A stretch of DNA of 64,000 nucleotides, from the NCBI GenBank assembly GCA_014773175.1, contig VXCM01002124.1, positions 1 to 64,000 of the forward strand. The letters run 5' to 3'. Position numbers and translations under genes: made by a program. The DNA is from Lucifuga dentata. Lineage: Eukaryota > Chordata > Actinopteri > Ophidiiformes > Bythitidae. Every line of letters starts with the position of its first letter. The first letter of the stretch is position 1. The notes under the pieces were generated by a model, which was given only the letters and a program-made list of their open reading frames with translations, made no database searches and was not told the origin of the DNA. Positions 52,301-57,486 of this stretch are shown here, piece after piece.

Positions 52301-52737
52301 ATTCCACCCATTTGGACTGAGAAAACACGTTTTGACATAGATATAGCATTTATTACGCTACAAGGCCAGAAATGTGCACAAAAACGGTTGCTAGCTCACA
52401 CACACAGCCGGTTAAACAGGCTATGTCAGCTCCAAGCCAAAGCTGTGGACTGCCCTGACCTCAGCCTGGCCTTACTCAGGGCAGGCGGAGGCTCCATAAC
52501 CTTGCAACACGACAACGCTAGCTAGCCGTGCAAGCTAGTCGCTACCCTGTTGCCCGGCTAACAGCACAGCTTACCTTGATGCACAGCGACGTTGCAGCCA
52601 TGTCCATCGCAGTAAACCAGCGGGTTTTCCGCCCAGCCTCTCTCGTCTGAGCAAACGCAGCAACCCCCGATCATCTCCTTCATGTTACTCGTCGAAAACT
52701 CGTCTTCCGCCGCCAGACACCGCTCGCTGGAGACCAT
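11076..52737 (-). CDS. mllt10: mllt10 / AF10, whole coding span (20 exons)
   Basis: AF10 is a nuclear chromatin reader. Its N-terminal PHD1-zinc knuckle-PHD2 module binds histone H3, and its octapeptide plus leucine zipper recruits the H3K79 methylase DOT1L (family knowledge). Twenty exons were placed by protein similarity to remembered AF10, and GT-AG junctions and phases agree throughout except at the exon 7 acceptor. Order: zinc fingers at about residues 25-195, basic HK-rich stretch 231-245, Ser-rich linkers, EQLLERQW octapeptide at 771-778, zipper leucines at 804, 811, 818, 825 and 832, Gln-rich tail 990-1061. The MVSS start, the IVGALNGV motif and the skida1 neighbour favour mllt10 over its paralogue mllt6. 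About 1,061 codons is close to the roughly 1,070 of human AF10. Oddities: a false frameshift in exon 10, no visible stop codon, and a degenerate AT-hook. Confidence 0.95.
11293..11676 (-). other. mllt10 intron 19
   Basis: 384 bp, strongly purine/pyrimidine-skewed. A GA array (CT on the coding strand) occupies 11305-11338, ending about 12 nt before the exon 20 acceptor. Nothing coding recognised. Confidence 0.7.
11305..11338. repeat. GA microsatellite at exon 20 acceptor
   Basis: About 17 GA units; on the mllt10 strand this is a CT tract next to the exon 20 acceptor. Confidence 0.95.
11677..11767 (-). CDS. mllt10: mllt10 exon 19 (Gln/Leu-rich)
   Basis: Residues 959-989. SSARLGLLSEQQRLLLQQ then HQLQQLLSSQPSA, matching LGLLSDQQRQILIHQQQFQQ of AF10. 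Acceptor CCTCAG|C, donor GCG|GTATGA followed within 15 bp by a CA repeat. 91 nt, phase 2 in and phase 0 out. Confidence 0.95.
11768..12514 (-). other. mllt10 intron 18
   Basis: 747 bp. Its 3' end is a poly-T tract on the coding strand with an N at 11793, serving as the exon 19 polypyrimidine tract. Nothing coding recognised. Confidence 0.7.
12515..12816 (-). CDS. mllt10: mllt10 exon 18 (Gly/Ser-rich)
   Basis: Residues 859-958 plus two bases. SSLSTPPSVSQSPPQPQLNG and GGIVGALNGVIQTPTGT match STPPPAGQSPAQ and NGIVGALNGVMQTP of AF10; mllt6 differs here. The exon is GC-rich and codes HTHT from a short CA run. Acceptor TTTCTCAG|GAC, donor AACAG|GTACGC. 302 nt, phase 0 in and phase 2 out. Confidence 0.94.
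12929..12972 (-). CDS. mllt10: mllt10 exon 17 (small)
   Basis: Residues 844-858: DVKGGSDSSLPVVAQ, aligning with the DNSLPVLNQ segment of AF10. Only 44 nt, bounded by introns of 217 bp (12973-13189) and 112 bp (12817-12928). Acceptor TTGCAG|AT, donor CAG|GTAAAA. Phase 1 in and phase 0 out. Confidence 0.88.
13190..13339 (-). CDS. mllt10: mllt10 exon 16 (leucine zipper)
   Basis: Residues 794-843. VGMLKSLHQLQEENRRLEEQ continues through IKTLTMKKERLQLLSAQLSV. Leucines at 804, 811, 818, 825 and 832 are exactly seven apart. With the octapeptide this is the DOT1L-binding region retained in leukaemia fusions of human AF10 (family knowledge). The acceptor uses a CT microsatellite plus C-run; the donor G|GTACAC runs straight into a CA repeat. 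150 nt, phase 1 to 1. Confidence 0.96.
13340..14097 (-). other. mllt10 intron 15
   Basis: 758 bp. Its 3' part is a GA array (CT on the coding strand) at 13357-13406 with an N at 13356, directly before the exon 16 acceptor. Nothing coding recognised. Confidence 0.7.
13357..13406. repeat. GA microsatellite at exon 16 acceptor
   Basis: About 25 GA units preceded by a G-run and an N at 13356; forms the polypyrimidine tract of exon 16 on the gene strand. Confidence 0.95.
14098..14291 (-). CDS. mllt10: mllt10 exon 15 (octapeptide motif)
   Basis: Residues 729-793. GGLQIRYDSSG, a Gly/Leu-rich insert, ESLPPVATSIEQLLERQWNE and FLLQQGAQGD. EQLLERQW (771-778) is the octapeptide motif that, with the zipper, forms the DOT1L-binding OM-LZ region of AF10. 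Acceptor TTCAG|C, donor GATG|GTGAGA. 194 nt, phase 2 in and phase 1 out. Confidence 0.95.
14292..15367 (-). other. mllt10 intron 14
   Basis: 1.08 kb with GA arrays at 14491-14527 and 15223-15243 and an N at 15356, only 12 nt from the exon 14 donor. No exon recognised. Confidence 0.65.
15368..15446 (-). CDS. mllt10: mllt10 exon 14
   Basis: Residues 703-728 plus two bases. The frame set by both neighbours reads DQEVGDGSSSVGAQGFS then RRVSPKTTPR, matching the DQDLGD...GRGSSPRGS...SPRS stretch of AF10. The acceptor AG directly follows a GT repeat (TGTGTGTAG|AT); donor CGCG|GTGAGT. 79 nt, phase 1 in and phase 2 out. Confidence 0.9.
15447..16808 (-). other. mllt10 intron 13
   Basis: 1.36 kb. Holds a CT-rich gap-joined duplication at 15541-15663 and C/T-rich tracts near 16.26-16.5 kb. 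No exon recognised. Confidence 0.65.
15541..15663. other. Gap-joined duplication (assembly)
   Basis: Identical 61-bp copies at 15541-15601 and 15603-15663 around the N at 15602, each including a CT run of the same length and the unique CTTGGAGTCTCC. Lies in mllt10 intron 13. Confidence 0.9.
16809..16926 (-). CDS. mllt10: mllt10 exon 13
   Basis: Residues 664-702 plus one base: VSGLPGSVFNMAPSHMFGNR then NPNSAMAALIAQSEASPA. The APSHM(Y/F)GNR and SMAALIAQSE motifs are diagnostic of AF10. The polypyrimidine tract is a CT/CTCGCT repeat (CTCTCTAG|GTG); donor GCAG|GTACGG. 118 nt, phase 0 in and phase 1 out. Confidence 0.95.
17638..17762. other. Gap-joined duplication (assembly)
   Basis: Identical 62-bp G-rich copies at 17638-17699 and 17701-17762 around the N at 17700. 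In mllt10 intron 12. Confidence 0.9.
18303..18345. repeat. CA microsatellite
   Basis: About 20 CA units with one CG interruption. Confidence 0.93.
19064..19702. mobile_element. TTAA-flanked MITE, copy A (Kolobok-like)
   Basis: TTAA at 19060-19063 and 19703-19706; ends AGGACC and GGTCCT; terminal inverted repeats of about 85 bp. Its raw 639 bp includes a false 67-bp duplication plus an N at 19367, so the true length is about 571 bp, close to copy B. TTAA duplications with AGG...CCT ends fit my memory of the Kolobok superfamily better than piggyBac (CCC ends). Confidence 0.9.
19300..19434. other. Gap-joined duplication inside MITE copy A
   Basis: Identical 67-bp copies at 19300-19366 and 19368-19434 around the N at 19367. 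The other copies of the same mobile element carry this segment only once, which supports an artefact. Confidence 0.93.
20184..20231. repeat. GT microsatellite
   Basis: About 24 GT units. Confidence 0.95.
21343..21503 (-). CDS. mllt10: mllt10 exon 12
   Basis: Residues 610-663: IFSAANVSSSGIGAVAVGG, SELSQQQQATPSLAPPS and TATAPLTSMASTH. Similar in position and composition to the Gln/Ser/Ala-rich linker of AF10. Acceptor TTCACAG|GC (a second possible AG lies 32 nt inside at ATCATCAG, also in frame), donor CAT|GTGAGT. 161 nt, phase 1 in and phase 0 out. Confidence 0.85.
23730..23777. repeat. GT microsatellite
   Basis: About 24 GT units. Confidence 0.95.
24115..24180. repeat. GT microsatellite
   Basis: About 30 GT units with one GG interruption. 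Confidence 0.95.
27188..27670 (-). CDS. mllt10: mllt10 exon 11 (AT-hook region)
   Basis: Residues 449-609. Begins with GGKLYENS, continues GYKRSQASSSG, a lysine run KKKKKGN, a long Pro/Ser/Thr and Gly-rich linker, and ends SPLLLRNGNLQSHSSSSTPG. Human AF10 has an AT-hook (GPGRPKG) right after the KGN of the lysine run; here GP is followed by CFTTDV and the GRP core is absent. Acceptor CGTTGTAG|TT, donor TCAG|GTGAGG. 483 nt, phase 1 to 1. A CA repeat lies about 20 nt past the donor. Confidence 0.92.
27932..28217 (-). CDS. mllt10: mllt10 exon 10 (carries assembly insertion)
   Basis: Residues 376-448 after correction. SSSSDFLSFSDTSLRP matches the DFLSFTDSDLR segment of AF10. The raw exon is 286 nt and shifts frame at an N (28060) flanked by identical 66-bp copies. 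Removing one copy plus the N (67 nt) leaves 219 nt, exactly the length needed to enter and leave in phase 1. Acceptor CTCTCAG|GC, donor GCAG|GTGGCA, which is weak after the fourth base. The break is judged an assembly error, not a pseudogene. Confidence 0.88.
27994..28126. other. Gap-joined duplication inside mllt10 exon 10
   Basis: Identical 66-bp copies at 27994-28059 and 28061-28126 around the N at 28060. The inserted 67 nt breaks the reading frame of exon 10, and deletion restores frame and phase. Confidence 0.95.
28680..28735. repeat. GT microsatellite
   Basis: About 27 GT units with an N at 28730. Confidence 0.93.
29092..29191 (+). repeat. Fish dispersed repeat with poly-A tail
   Basis: ATAATAATAATAGTAATAAC, then CTTTATTTATATAGCATC, AAAACAAAGTTACAAGGTGC and an A run. 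This is a very common fish interspersed repeat pattern (SINE/LINE 3' type), recognised by eye. Family not resolved. Confidence 0.55.
29244..29580 (-). CDS. mllt10: mllt10 exon 9
   Basis: Residues 264-375 plus one base. The conserved core KRLDDSAARFTNANFQEV matches the AF10 signature after the basic region. The rest is Ser/Gly/Lys-rich linker, including KKNSGG and GQRGGRK. Acceptor CATTCAG|ACC, donor CAAG|GTGAAT. 337 nt, phase 0 in and phase 1 out. Confidence 0.93.
29853..29951 (-). CDS. mllt10: mllt10 exon 8 (basic HK-rich segment)
   Basis: Residues 231-263: KHKERDRHKPKHKKTSMD, then SPSLVIPNIMVPDK. Corresponds to the KDKHKQKHKK basic region of AF10, a likely nuclear localisation or nucleic-acid contact segment (inferred). 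Acceptor CCTCAG|AAA, donor AAG|GTAAGG. 99 nt, phase 0 to 0. Confidence 0.93.
30294..30859. mobile_element. TTAA-flanked MITE, copy B (Kolobok-like)
   Basis: TTAA at 30290-30293 and 30860-30863. The left end reads AAGACC (one change from AGGACC) and the right end GGTCCT. Inverted repeats of about 85 bp pair the left CCCATTTTGCATGTTTGAGC with its complement on the right. 566 bp; the fullest uninterrupted copy. Non-coding. Confidence 0.9.
31653..31695. repeat. GA microsatellite
   Basis: About 21 GA units. Confidence 0.93.
32261..32415. repeat. Fish dispersed repeat fragment
   Basis: Contains TTATCAGGGACAATGCTCA, TGAGCCAGAGTTAGCCCGAG and CTACAGTCTCTGGCCAGAT in the order of a common interspersed repeat of fish genomes that I recognise by pattern. 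Ends approximate. Confidence 0.55.
33352..33420. repeat. CA microsatellite
   Basis: More than 30 CA units with an N at 33400; true length uncertain. Confidence 0.93.
33561..33600. repeat. AAAT tetranucleotide array
   Basis: About nine AAAT units. Confidence 0.9.
34532..34624 (+). repeat. 3' end of a fish non-LTR retrotransposon
   Basis: Reads GGAGCGGCTGGGGAGAGA, then a GGCTTCTTTGCTCGACC block, CTGCTGCCTCC, ACCCGGATAAGC and a short ATGG repeat tail. This order is the well-known truncated 3' tail of a fish LINE as I remember it. The exact family is not assigned. Confidence 0.65.
34864..35346. mobile_element. TTAA-flanked MITE, copy C (Kolobok-like)
   Basis: TTAA at 34860-34863 and 35347-35350; ends AGGACC and GGTCCT; same terminal repeats and same orientation as A, B and D. 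The right interior differs from A and B and includes its own inverted pair TGCTTCCT / AGGAAGCA. 483 bp with no transposase. Confidence 0.88.
35505..35635. other. Gap-joined duplication (assembly)
   Basis: Identical 65-bp CT/CA copies at 35505-35569 and 35571-35635 around the N at 35570, each ending in CACTATG. In mllt10 intron 7. Confidence 0.88.
36721..36804 (-). CDS. mllt10: mllt10 exon 7 (acceptor uncertain)
   Basis: Residues 203-230, including SQSLSDSSSQ and DKPPDKDKK, which match the QSLSDSSS segment of AF10. The donor AAG|GTAAGA is clear. The strongest acceptor, TTTTAG at 36815-36810, would enter out of frame after exon 6. The in-frame choice used here is GCGAAG|GAG, five bases farther on. 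Either that weaker site is used or a small exon was missed upstream. Confidence 0.8.
38580..39018. mobile_element. TTAA-flanked MITE, copy D (Kolobok-like)
   Basis: Flanked by TTAA on both sides (38576-38579 and 39019-39022), with ends AGGACC and GGTCCT. Terminal inverted repeats of about 85 bp are shared with copies A-C. A C-run with an N at 38601 interrupts the left repeat. Part of the left interior is missing relative to A and B, so the copy is only 439 bp. No coding capacity. Confidence 0.88.
40275..40317. repeat. GT microsatellite
   Basis: About 21 GT units. Confidence 0.94.
40932..41025 (-). CDS. mllt10: mllt10 exon 6 (PHD2 end)
   Basis: Residues 171-202. Completes the Cys codon, then AQFAGLLCEEQGSDADN and VKYCGYCKYHHSKL. 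LLCEE and YCGYC carry the remaining PHD2 ligands. The acceptor is TGCCGCAG|C and the donor TTG|GTAAGT. 94 nt, phase 2 in and phase 0 out. Confidence 0.95.
41252..42115. repeat. Candidate degenerate repeat with GTCTC motifs
   Basis: AATAATGGTCTGTCTC (about 41276), CTCAAATAAAGGCCGG (about 41339) and CCCGTCTCCAATAAAAGCC (about 42079) share a GGCC/GTCTC vocabulary and bracket the interval. This resembles the edges of a repeat element, but no clean inverted ends or target duplication was established. Confidence 0.3.
42387..42420. mobile_element. Possible hAT end fragment
   Basis: Reads GGGGTCCTCAGGCTC then AAAAGGTTGAAGATCACTG, which looks like a hAT 3' end (GGTTGA-ATCACTG). No partner end was found nearby, so this is at most a fragment. 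Confidence 0.3.
42457..42560 (-). CDS. mllt10: mllt10 exon 5 (PHD2 first part)
   Basis: Residues 137-170 plus two bases. TCYICEDQGRES, GACMTC and HGCRQAFHVT provide PHD2 zinc ligands. Intron 4 before it is only 100 bp. The acceptor follows a short GT run (TGTGTAG|ACG) and the donor is TG|GTGAGA. 104 nt, phase 0 in and phase 2 out. Confidence 0.95.
42661..42770 (-). CDS. mllt10: mllt10 exon 4 (zinc knuckle end / linker)
   Basis: Residues 100-136. Completes a Gly codon, then WAHVVCALYIPEVEFANVST through VPHERYNK. HVVC supplies the last knuckle ligands. The acceptor is TTTGCAG|GC and the donor AAG|GTGACA. 110 nt, phase 1 in and phase 0 out. One of the most conserved parts of the protein. Confidence 0.95.
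42771..46528 (-). other. mllt10 intron 3
   Basis: 3.76 kb. Contains a hAT-like element at 43951-44333 and CA microsatellites at 45043-45075, 46195-46220 and 46321-46347. No coding exon was recognised in it. Confidence 0.7.
43951..44333. mobile_element. hAT-like non-autonomous DNA transposon
   Basis: Left end CAGGGGTCGTCAAATAC and right end, read inverted, CAGTCATCCTCAAAGTC form imperfect terminal inverted repeats with the hAT-style CA(G)...TG ends. The 8-bp flanks ATTTAAGG (43943-43950) and AGTTAAGG (44334-44341) match at 7 of 8 positions, the length expected for hAT target duplications. At 383 bp it has no transposase. A short open stretch inside is not similar to anything I recognise. Confidence 0.8.
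46529..46583 (-). CDS. mllt10: mllt10 exon 3 (zinc knuckle)
   Basis: Residues 82-99 plus one base: RCELCPHKDGALKRTDNG. The CxxC begins the zinc knuckle that links the two PHD fingers. The acceptor lies after a T-rich tract (GCCCACAG|AGG) and the donor is GGAG|GTAGAG. 55 nt, phase 0 in and phase 1 out. Confidence 0.95.
47418..48640. mobile_element. Degenerate DNA-transposon-like repeat
   Basis: The motif GTGTAAATCGTCATC followed by a GATTATTTA-rich stretch occurs near 47420 and again in diverged form near 47750. The other end, near 48585-48640, carries a GATGCATCGATT-rich stretch of the kind that ends common fish elements as I remember them. The interior includes a 20-bp minisatellite. Ends are approximate and no target duplication was established. 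Confidence 0.45.
48077..48283. repeat. 20-bp palindromic minisatellite, about 10 copies
   Basis: Exactly 20-bp period with unit TTTAGCTAAACTTCAGCGCA and its variants (CACA, TGCA, GTGT in the last four bases). The core TTTAGCTAAA is a perfect palindrome. Ten full units run from 48081 to 48280 with no spacer variation, so this is an ordinary tandem array and not a CRISPR. Confidence 0.93.
48843..48922 (-). CDS. mllt10: mllt10 exon 2 (PHD1 second half)
   Basis: Residues 55-81. It completes an Ala codon, then reads CYGIVQVPTGPWFCRKCESQ and on to ARV. WFCRKC gives the last two PHD1 cysteines. The acceptor is TTCGCAG|CC and the donor GTG|GTGAGT. It enters in phase 1 and leaves in phase 0, and the 80-nt length fits exactly. 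Confidence 0.95.
50276..50768. mobile_element. Non-autonomous DNA transposon (TATACTCGAG-type MITE)
   Basis: The ends form an inverted repeat of about 25 bp: CCATATATACTCGAG on the left, and on the right a near complement ending CGAGTATATAAGG. Both ends are bounded by TA, which fits a 2-bp TA target duplication. The interior repeats the motif GGGGGTCGGTTTATA at 50335 and in variant form near 50664, as in the widespread vertebrate TATACTCGAG elements I remember. No transposase frame is present. The superfamily is not certain. Confidence 0.75.
51022..51192. repeat. Fish dispersed repeat fragment
   Basis: Contains a GGCAAG-rich lead, an AAATATAGCACA-like core and CAATTCAAAGTGCTTTAA, then an A-rich tail. 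This matches a common short interspersed sequence type in fish as I remember it. Ends are approximate and the family was not resolved. Confidence 0.55.
52575..52737 (-). CDS. mllt10: mllt10 exon 1 (start codon, PHD1 first half)
   Basis: Encodes residues 1-54 plus one base. The start is the ATG at 52737, because MVSSER followed by a conserved MKEMIGGCCVC stretch matches the AF10 N-terminus. An in-frame ATG farther upstream (52839) would add an unconserved extension. CCVC and YCDGHGC supply the first PHD1 zinc ligands. The donor reads G|GTAAGC and the exon ends in phase 1. A methionine inside the exon (MKEM) is where the paralogue MLLT6 starts, as I recall. Confidence 0.95.
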
Positions 52738-53045
52738 TTGAGAAGAAAGCGGACATGCGGAGGAGTACGACACAAAGATGAACCGAAAGCTTGACAGAAG
52801 ACGCTCCTCTTTCCCCTGCTGTGGAGCTTTAGGTTCCACTCGGTCGAAACGTCATGTTTTAATCGTGTTTATTCCTCTTTTCGACACCTATTTTTTTTCA
52901 CCAAAACATCCAGTTCACGGCGCAATGGCGAGAAGGAGAGGGGGGGCTGCCTCGAGAACAGGAAGTGCGTAAAGACGCAAGGCGCGTGTGTTTGCGTTCC
53001 TAATGTGACAGGAAGTGACAGGCGAATGTGATTGGATCAGAGGAC
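52738..53045 (-). promoter_or_regulatory. Probable mllt10 promoter and 5' UTR
   Basis: CpG-rich and lacking an evident TATA box. Two copies of ACAGGAAGTG (ETS-like, CACTTCCTGT on the coding strand) occur at 52958 and 53008, exactly 50 bp apart. There is an ATGGCG (YY1-like) motif at 52925 and an inverted CCAAT (ATTGG) at 53031. The position directly upstream of the first coding exon and the lack of repeats support a housekeeping-type promoter. The transcription start is not determined. Confidence 0.6.
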
Positions 53046-53691
53046 CATGCCATTTTGGTTCCACATGTTTAAACTTTGTAGCATGTGGCTGATCACTTGC
53101 TTTTTATTTGCATATGTTTAGCAACAATACAATAACAGAAATACGTTGTGACACAATGTAACATGACATCCTATATAGACATGAATCTAAACAGGATTTC
53201 AAAAAAAGGAATGTGAATGAAGACTATTTCTCTAAAATAAGTTTAGAGCAAACTGTGATTTTGTCTGCTCAGTGGAAGAAGTGATTAACAGCATGGATGA
53301 TTTGCAAAATAAAAAAAGAAATGAAAATTCCCCTTTACTAGTTAAGTCCACTTTTAATTTCTGTTTTATAATGAAAAAATCTTTAATTTTGTGTGATTTG
53401 TTTACAGATAGAGATCACACGGGTGAAGGGTTATTCCAATTATGTGTAGTTAGAAGGATATTATTTTAGAGGTCAAGGGTTAACAGTTTTGAACCTACAG
53501 TTATGCAGAATATGTTTTGCCTTTTTAACACATGCATAGTCCTGTATTTGGGAAAAGTTGGATTACTGTGTTTTATTAAATCTTTGTGAACTCATAAATA
53601 ACAAAATCAATAATTCACAAAAAAAACATTGCATTCATATCCACTATAATGTAATGTATGTGTTTTTTACAGCCTTAAAACATTGTCTCAG

Positions 53692-53697
53692 ATAGAC

Positions 53698-53748
<51 letters not shown>
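53692..53748. repeat. GATA tetranucleotide array
   Basis: About 14 units of GATA/TAGA, about 1 kb upstream of the mllt10 start. Confidence 0.95.
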
Positions 53749-56596
53749 CTGTTGATTTAGATACATATATATTATTTTTGAATAGGTTTTCACTGTAAGG
53801 ATGACACCTTTGTCTTTTAAAACATAATCATATATCAACTTGCACATCAGACCTGTCAATATCCAGTTTGATTTTGACAGCATCTCATTGCTGTTGCTAA
53901 GAATAAGGACTGCACAGACACACCAACACACACAAATGCACACTATTCCAAACATTCAGCTGCTGCTTGCATCACTGATTCCTCTGAGTGAGCTCTTGCT
54001 CTCCCGGTTTCCAGAGAAACATAATGACTTGCCAATAATGTGCAAGAGCACACGAGCGTCCTCCGTGTAATATGGTGAGCGAGAGGTCCCTGGGAGTGCC
54101 TGCCCATTGTTTGCTTTAATTTCAAATTGCTCAAATGCTCCAGTCGACACTGGGCACTGCACTAAAAGGGGGGAAACTGGGAGCTGGGGAAAAGGAAAAA
54201 AAAAAGTGAATTGTGTGTGGCAGGGGAAAACCTATTAGAGCTAGGGAGAACAAAGGGAGGCGATGGAGGGGGCAGTGGTTGTGGAGGGGCCCATATAGCT
54301 ACTGAATCACTGAAAATGGCAAATGATTTTTACAACTTGCACTTGATTAAGTCAAAGTCTGTACGAATCATGTATAATGCTCCTCAGGTTGTCAGAGAAG
54401 AGCTTTTTTCTGAGACAGAAAATTGCAGTTGCACTGTCAGGCTGCAGCAACTATTGGTGACCTCAAAGCGCATATAGCACTCAGAGCTTTTATATAATTT
54501 AAGATTTTCTCTGATTATAACCATGCAGTCTTCTTCGATACTATATGTTAGAGCTTTGTTGTTCACATACAGTATTTGTCAGGTTGGTGTTAGAACTAAA
54601 TACCTATGTGCACCAGTATTTCTGTTATTGGCTGGATTTGCTTAAAAATCAGAAATGCTTGCCCTCTTTTAAACCACATACCACTTAATTGTGACATACT
54701 TTGGTCTACTATGTTGGCAGAGATACAGTTAACATTTTAATAAGCTGGAGAAAATTACTTCTGAGTATATTATGGGCCAAATGCAAATGAAGCCACAGCC
54801 AAGGGTTCATCTCATGGATTGGTGGCTCATTTCTCACCTAGAAATAGTGTTTTCAAGATTTTTGCCTCTATTCTGCACAGTTGGTAGCCAATTTTACCTG
54901 TATGGCTATAATGATATTGTAAAGTTAGACTTTGGGTGAGATAGAAAAATGGGTGGATTGATAGAAGATTGTGGCAACATGTTTTTAAAAATAATAAATG
55001 TCTCTAGCATTTCCCATTGTATTGAATTTAGGTTGTGGAATCTGTGTAGTAGAAAATCATGGAAAATGAATGGTATTTAGTTAGGTTCCCATAATGCCTT
55101 TTCACATATGTGAGCATATCCCTGATACTCTTGTCTTCTTCGGTCTCCATTTCATTGTCAAAATGTGGCAGATGAGTGAGAAATTGCTCGCAGCACTTGA
55201 AATTTAAAGTCAGAGGAGCTCCACTGCCATCGAGTTCTGGGCTTGTGTGTAGGCTGACTGAGGTTTTGTAGTCTGATTGTATAGAATGAAGAACATGTAG
55301 AAAAGGCAATGTGTATGAATAACAACACTGGGAAAGTAGTAGTAATTGTCATATGAAAGGCAGCCCCTGCACCCTCAGACTTGCATCTGAGCTGCATCTG
55401 AAATGGAATTGTGTGAAGGCATTGTATACACAAATGGGGGGTGTACTCAACTGCCTACCGGTTATTTAATTTGCTTGTTGGTTACCACTGTCCTATTGCC
55501 TACCTATTGCCATTCCTAGTGATGTTTATAAATTGTCAAAAATTACCCATATTGTTGAAACATCACACAGTTAATGAAACAAGAATTTAGTTCACATCCT
55601 AAATGTGAATGCAATGCAGGGAGAACACCACAGAAAATCAAAGCAGGCTGAGAGGAATGTTTTCACAGACTGAGCTCATAAGCTTCACCTAATGACTACT
55701 GACAGCTAAGTATAGAGTGGTTTTGTTTTGAGGCTATTGTGTTCACAAACATGCTTGTTTTCCAACCTGTTTATTAATGAGTAATGACAATTGTTCATGG
55801 CTGTTAAAGAATGTAAACTATATGTGGCTTATAGACCTTGATAAGCAAGCTAAAACAAATTAGCAGTGTATGGGAAGAAATCAGTGCTGAGGATAGGTTG
55901 AGACAATGAAAACAATATTTGGCAGACAAAATGTGATAACAATGTTTGTGTTCACCTATGGAAATAATAATAGGAAGTAACACATTATTTACATTAAAAA
56001 CAGGAATTTGATCAGACTATAGTTGATCTCTTCTGCACAAAGAGATAAATACACATAAGAGAGGAAGCCTGCCTCTGTTTCTTCATTCCATCAAACAAAC
56101 CTGAATGACAATATTTAAATGGTGTTTAACTAGTGATTAAAAGAAGCAGACCATCCCATGGCTAGGTGTTATTTAAGATAATGCAGCAATGCTGGTGAAA
56201 GGCCTCATTAAATTCACCTTGCAAGGTAATAATGATGAATAATTTTAAGATTTTCCTGAATTATCCTCATTCATCCATCCATTTTACAGGTTGGTTAAAT
56301 TTATCTTTGTAGTTATATAGTTGTATGTCATGAAATCACAAAAGGTCAATATTAAGCATATTCATCAAGCAACCAATAATAGGCAAGACATGGTGGTGAT
56401 CTTAAATGGTATGTTATCTCCAGTATGTGCCTACTGTTCCTACAAAGAATTTGGTCTTTATAACCTTCATAGCCACTTTATTGCAGTTAATGTATCTTTT
56501 ATAATAAATCTAGCTATATTTGGTTCCAAAAGTAGGTTTCAGAGCAAATTATCTTTGTTGATCTCAATCGTATAATTGGTTGAGGGTGATCATTTG

Positions 56597-56597
<1 letters not shown>

Positions 56598-56631
<34 letters not shown>

Positions 56632-56632
56632 A
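56598..56632. repeat. AAAG tetranucleotide array
   Basis: About nine GAAA units. Confidence 0.93.
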
Positions 56633-57442
56633 GCAGGGCTCCAATCACATTGGCACACTCCTCCGCTGCCGAGTTAGAAAACCTGAAATATTAAAAAACT
56701 GAAACACTGAAATTACTTGATGAACCCATGAAATGCTCCAAAACCTCCAGGAGAGTTTCTTGGATCCAACCCGCAGAATCCTCAACACTTACCCGTGGTC
56801 TTTCTCTGGTTTGTGAGTAGCACAGGGGCTCAGGAAAAAAATACAAACAGTCCCAATACGGCGGGGTGAAAGGTGAGGAGAGCCCTCCCCCCACCACTGT
56901 CCGCACACACTTCAGGCTCGGATTGCATGTAAAATCACGTTCTCCCGGGGTGGTGGGGGAGGAGAGGAATTCATTGTTTTGGCATAGGGCAGTGGGTTGT
57001 GTCATAAAAACTCTATGCTCTTACAAGTGCCTGTGCCTCCTTGACCAAGTGTCTCCATAAAATTCAATGCAAAACAAATGACTTGAGGCTGCAAGAGCAA
57101 CACGTTTACTTTGGTGGCTGTAATGTTTGGAAGCTTGTCTGTATCAAAAAAAAAAAAAAAANAAAAAAAAAAAAAAAAAGCTTTAAACTTATAAACATTT
57201 ATGAAATTCGTGTTCAAATGAACCAGTCAGTCATACAAATTTAGACCAATGGGTCTCACGTTTTTCTCACGCGTAAATTATGAGTTTGGCCCCTCTTTAT
57301 GCTTAATGTGTGAAATCACCTGCTTTCATTTATATTTATATTTTGTGTATGTTGCAAGAGAAAATTTAGCTGGCTTACTCCGAGATATAAGTTTCACACA
57401 AATAAAATTGTACAGAATTATAGGGCTTTGGCGACACTAAGA

Positions 57443-57443
<1 letters not shown>

Positions 57444-57486
<43 letters not shown>
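57444..57486. repeat. GT microsatellite
   Basis: About 21 GT units ending at the N at 57487. Confidence 0.93.

Larger units (their letters stand above)
48923..52574 (-). other. mllt10 intron 1
   Basis: 3.65 kb. It contains a TA-flanked inverted-repeat element at 50276-50768, a fish dispersed repeat near 51.02-51.19 kb and a poly-T run near 49.09 kb. No further coding segment was recognised. The first 450 bp after exon 1 is relatively CpG-rich, in keeping with a promoter-proximal region. Confidence 0.75.

Noticed and set aside
11076..52737. Assignment to the paralogue mllt6 (AF17)
   Set aside because: The MVSS start, the IVGALNGV motif, APSHM(F)GNR, SMAALIAQSE and the skida1 neighbour all favour mllt10.
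52738..52839. Upstream in-frame ATG extending the AF10 N-terminus by 34 residues
   Set aside because: The extension has no similarity to AF10, and the MVSS start is conserved.
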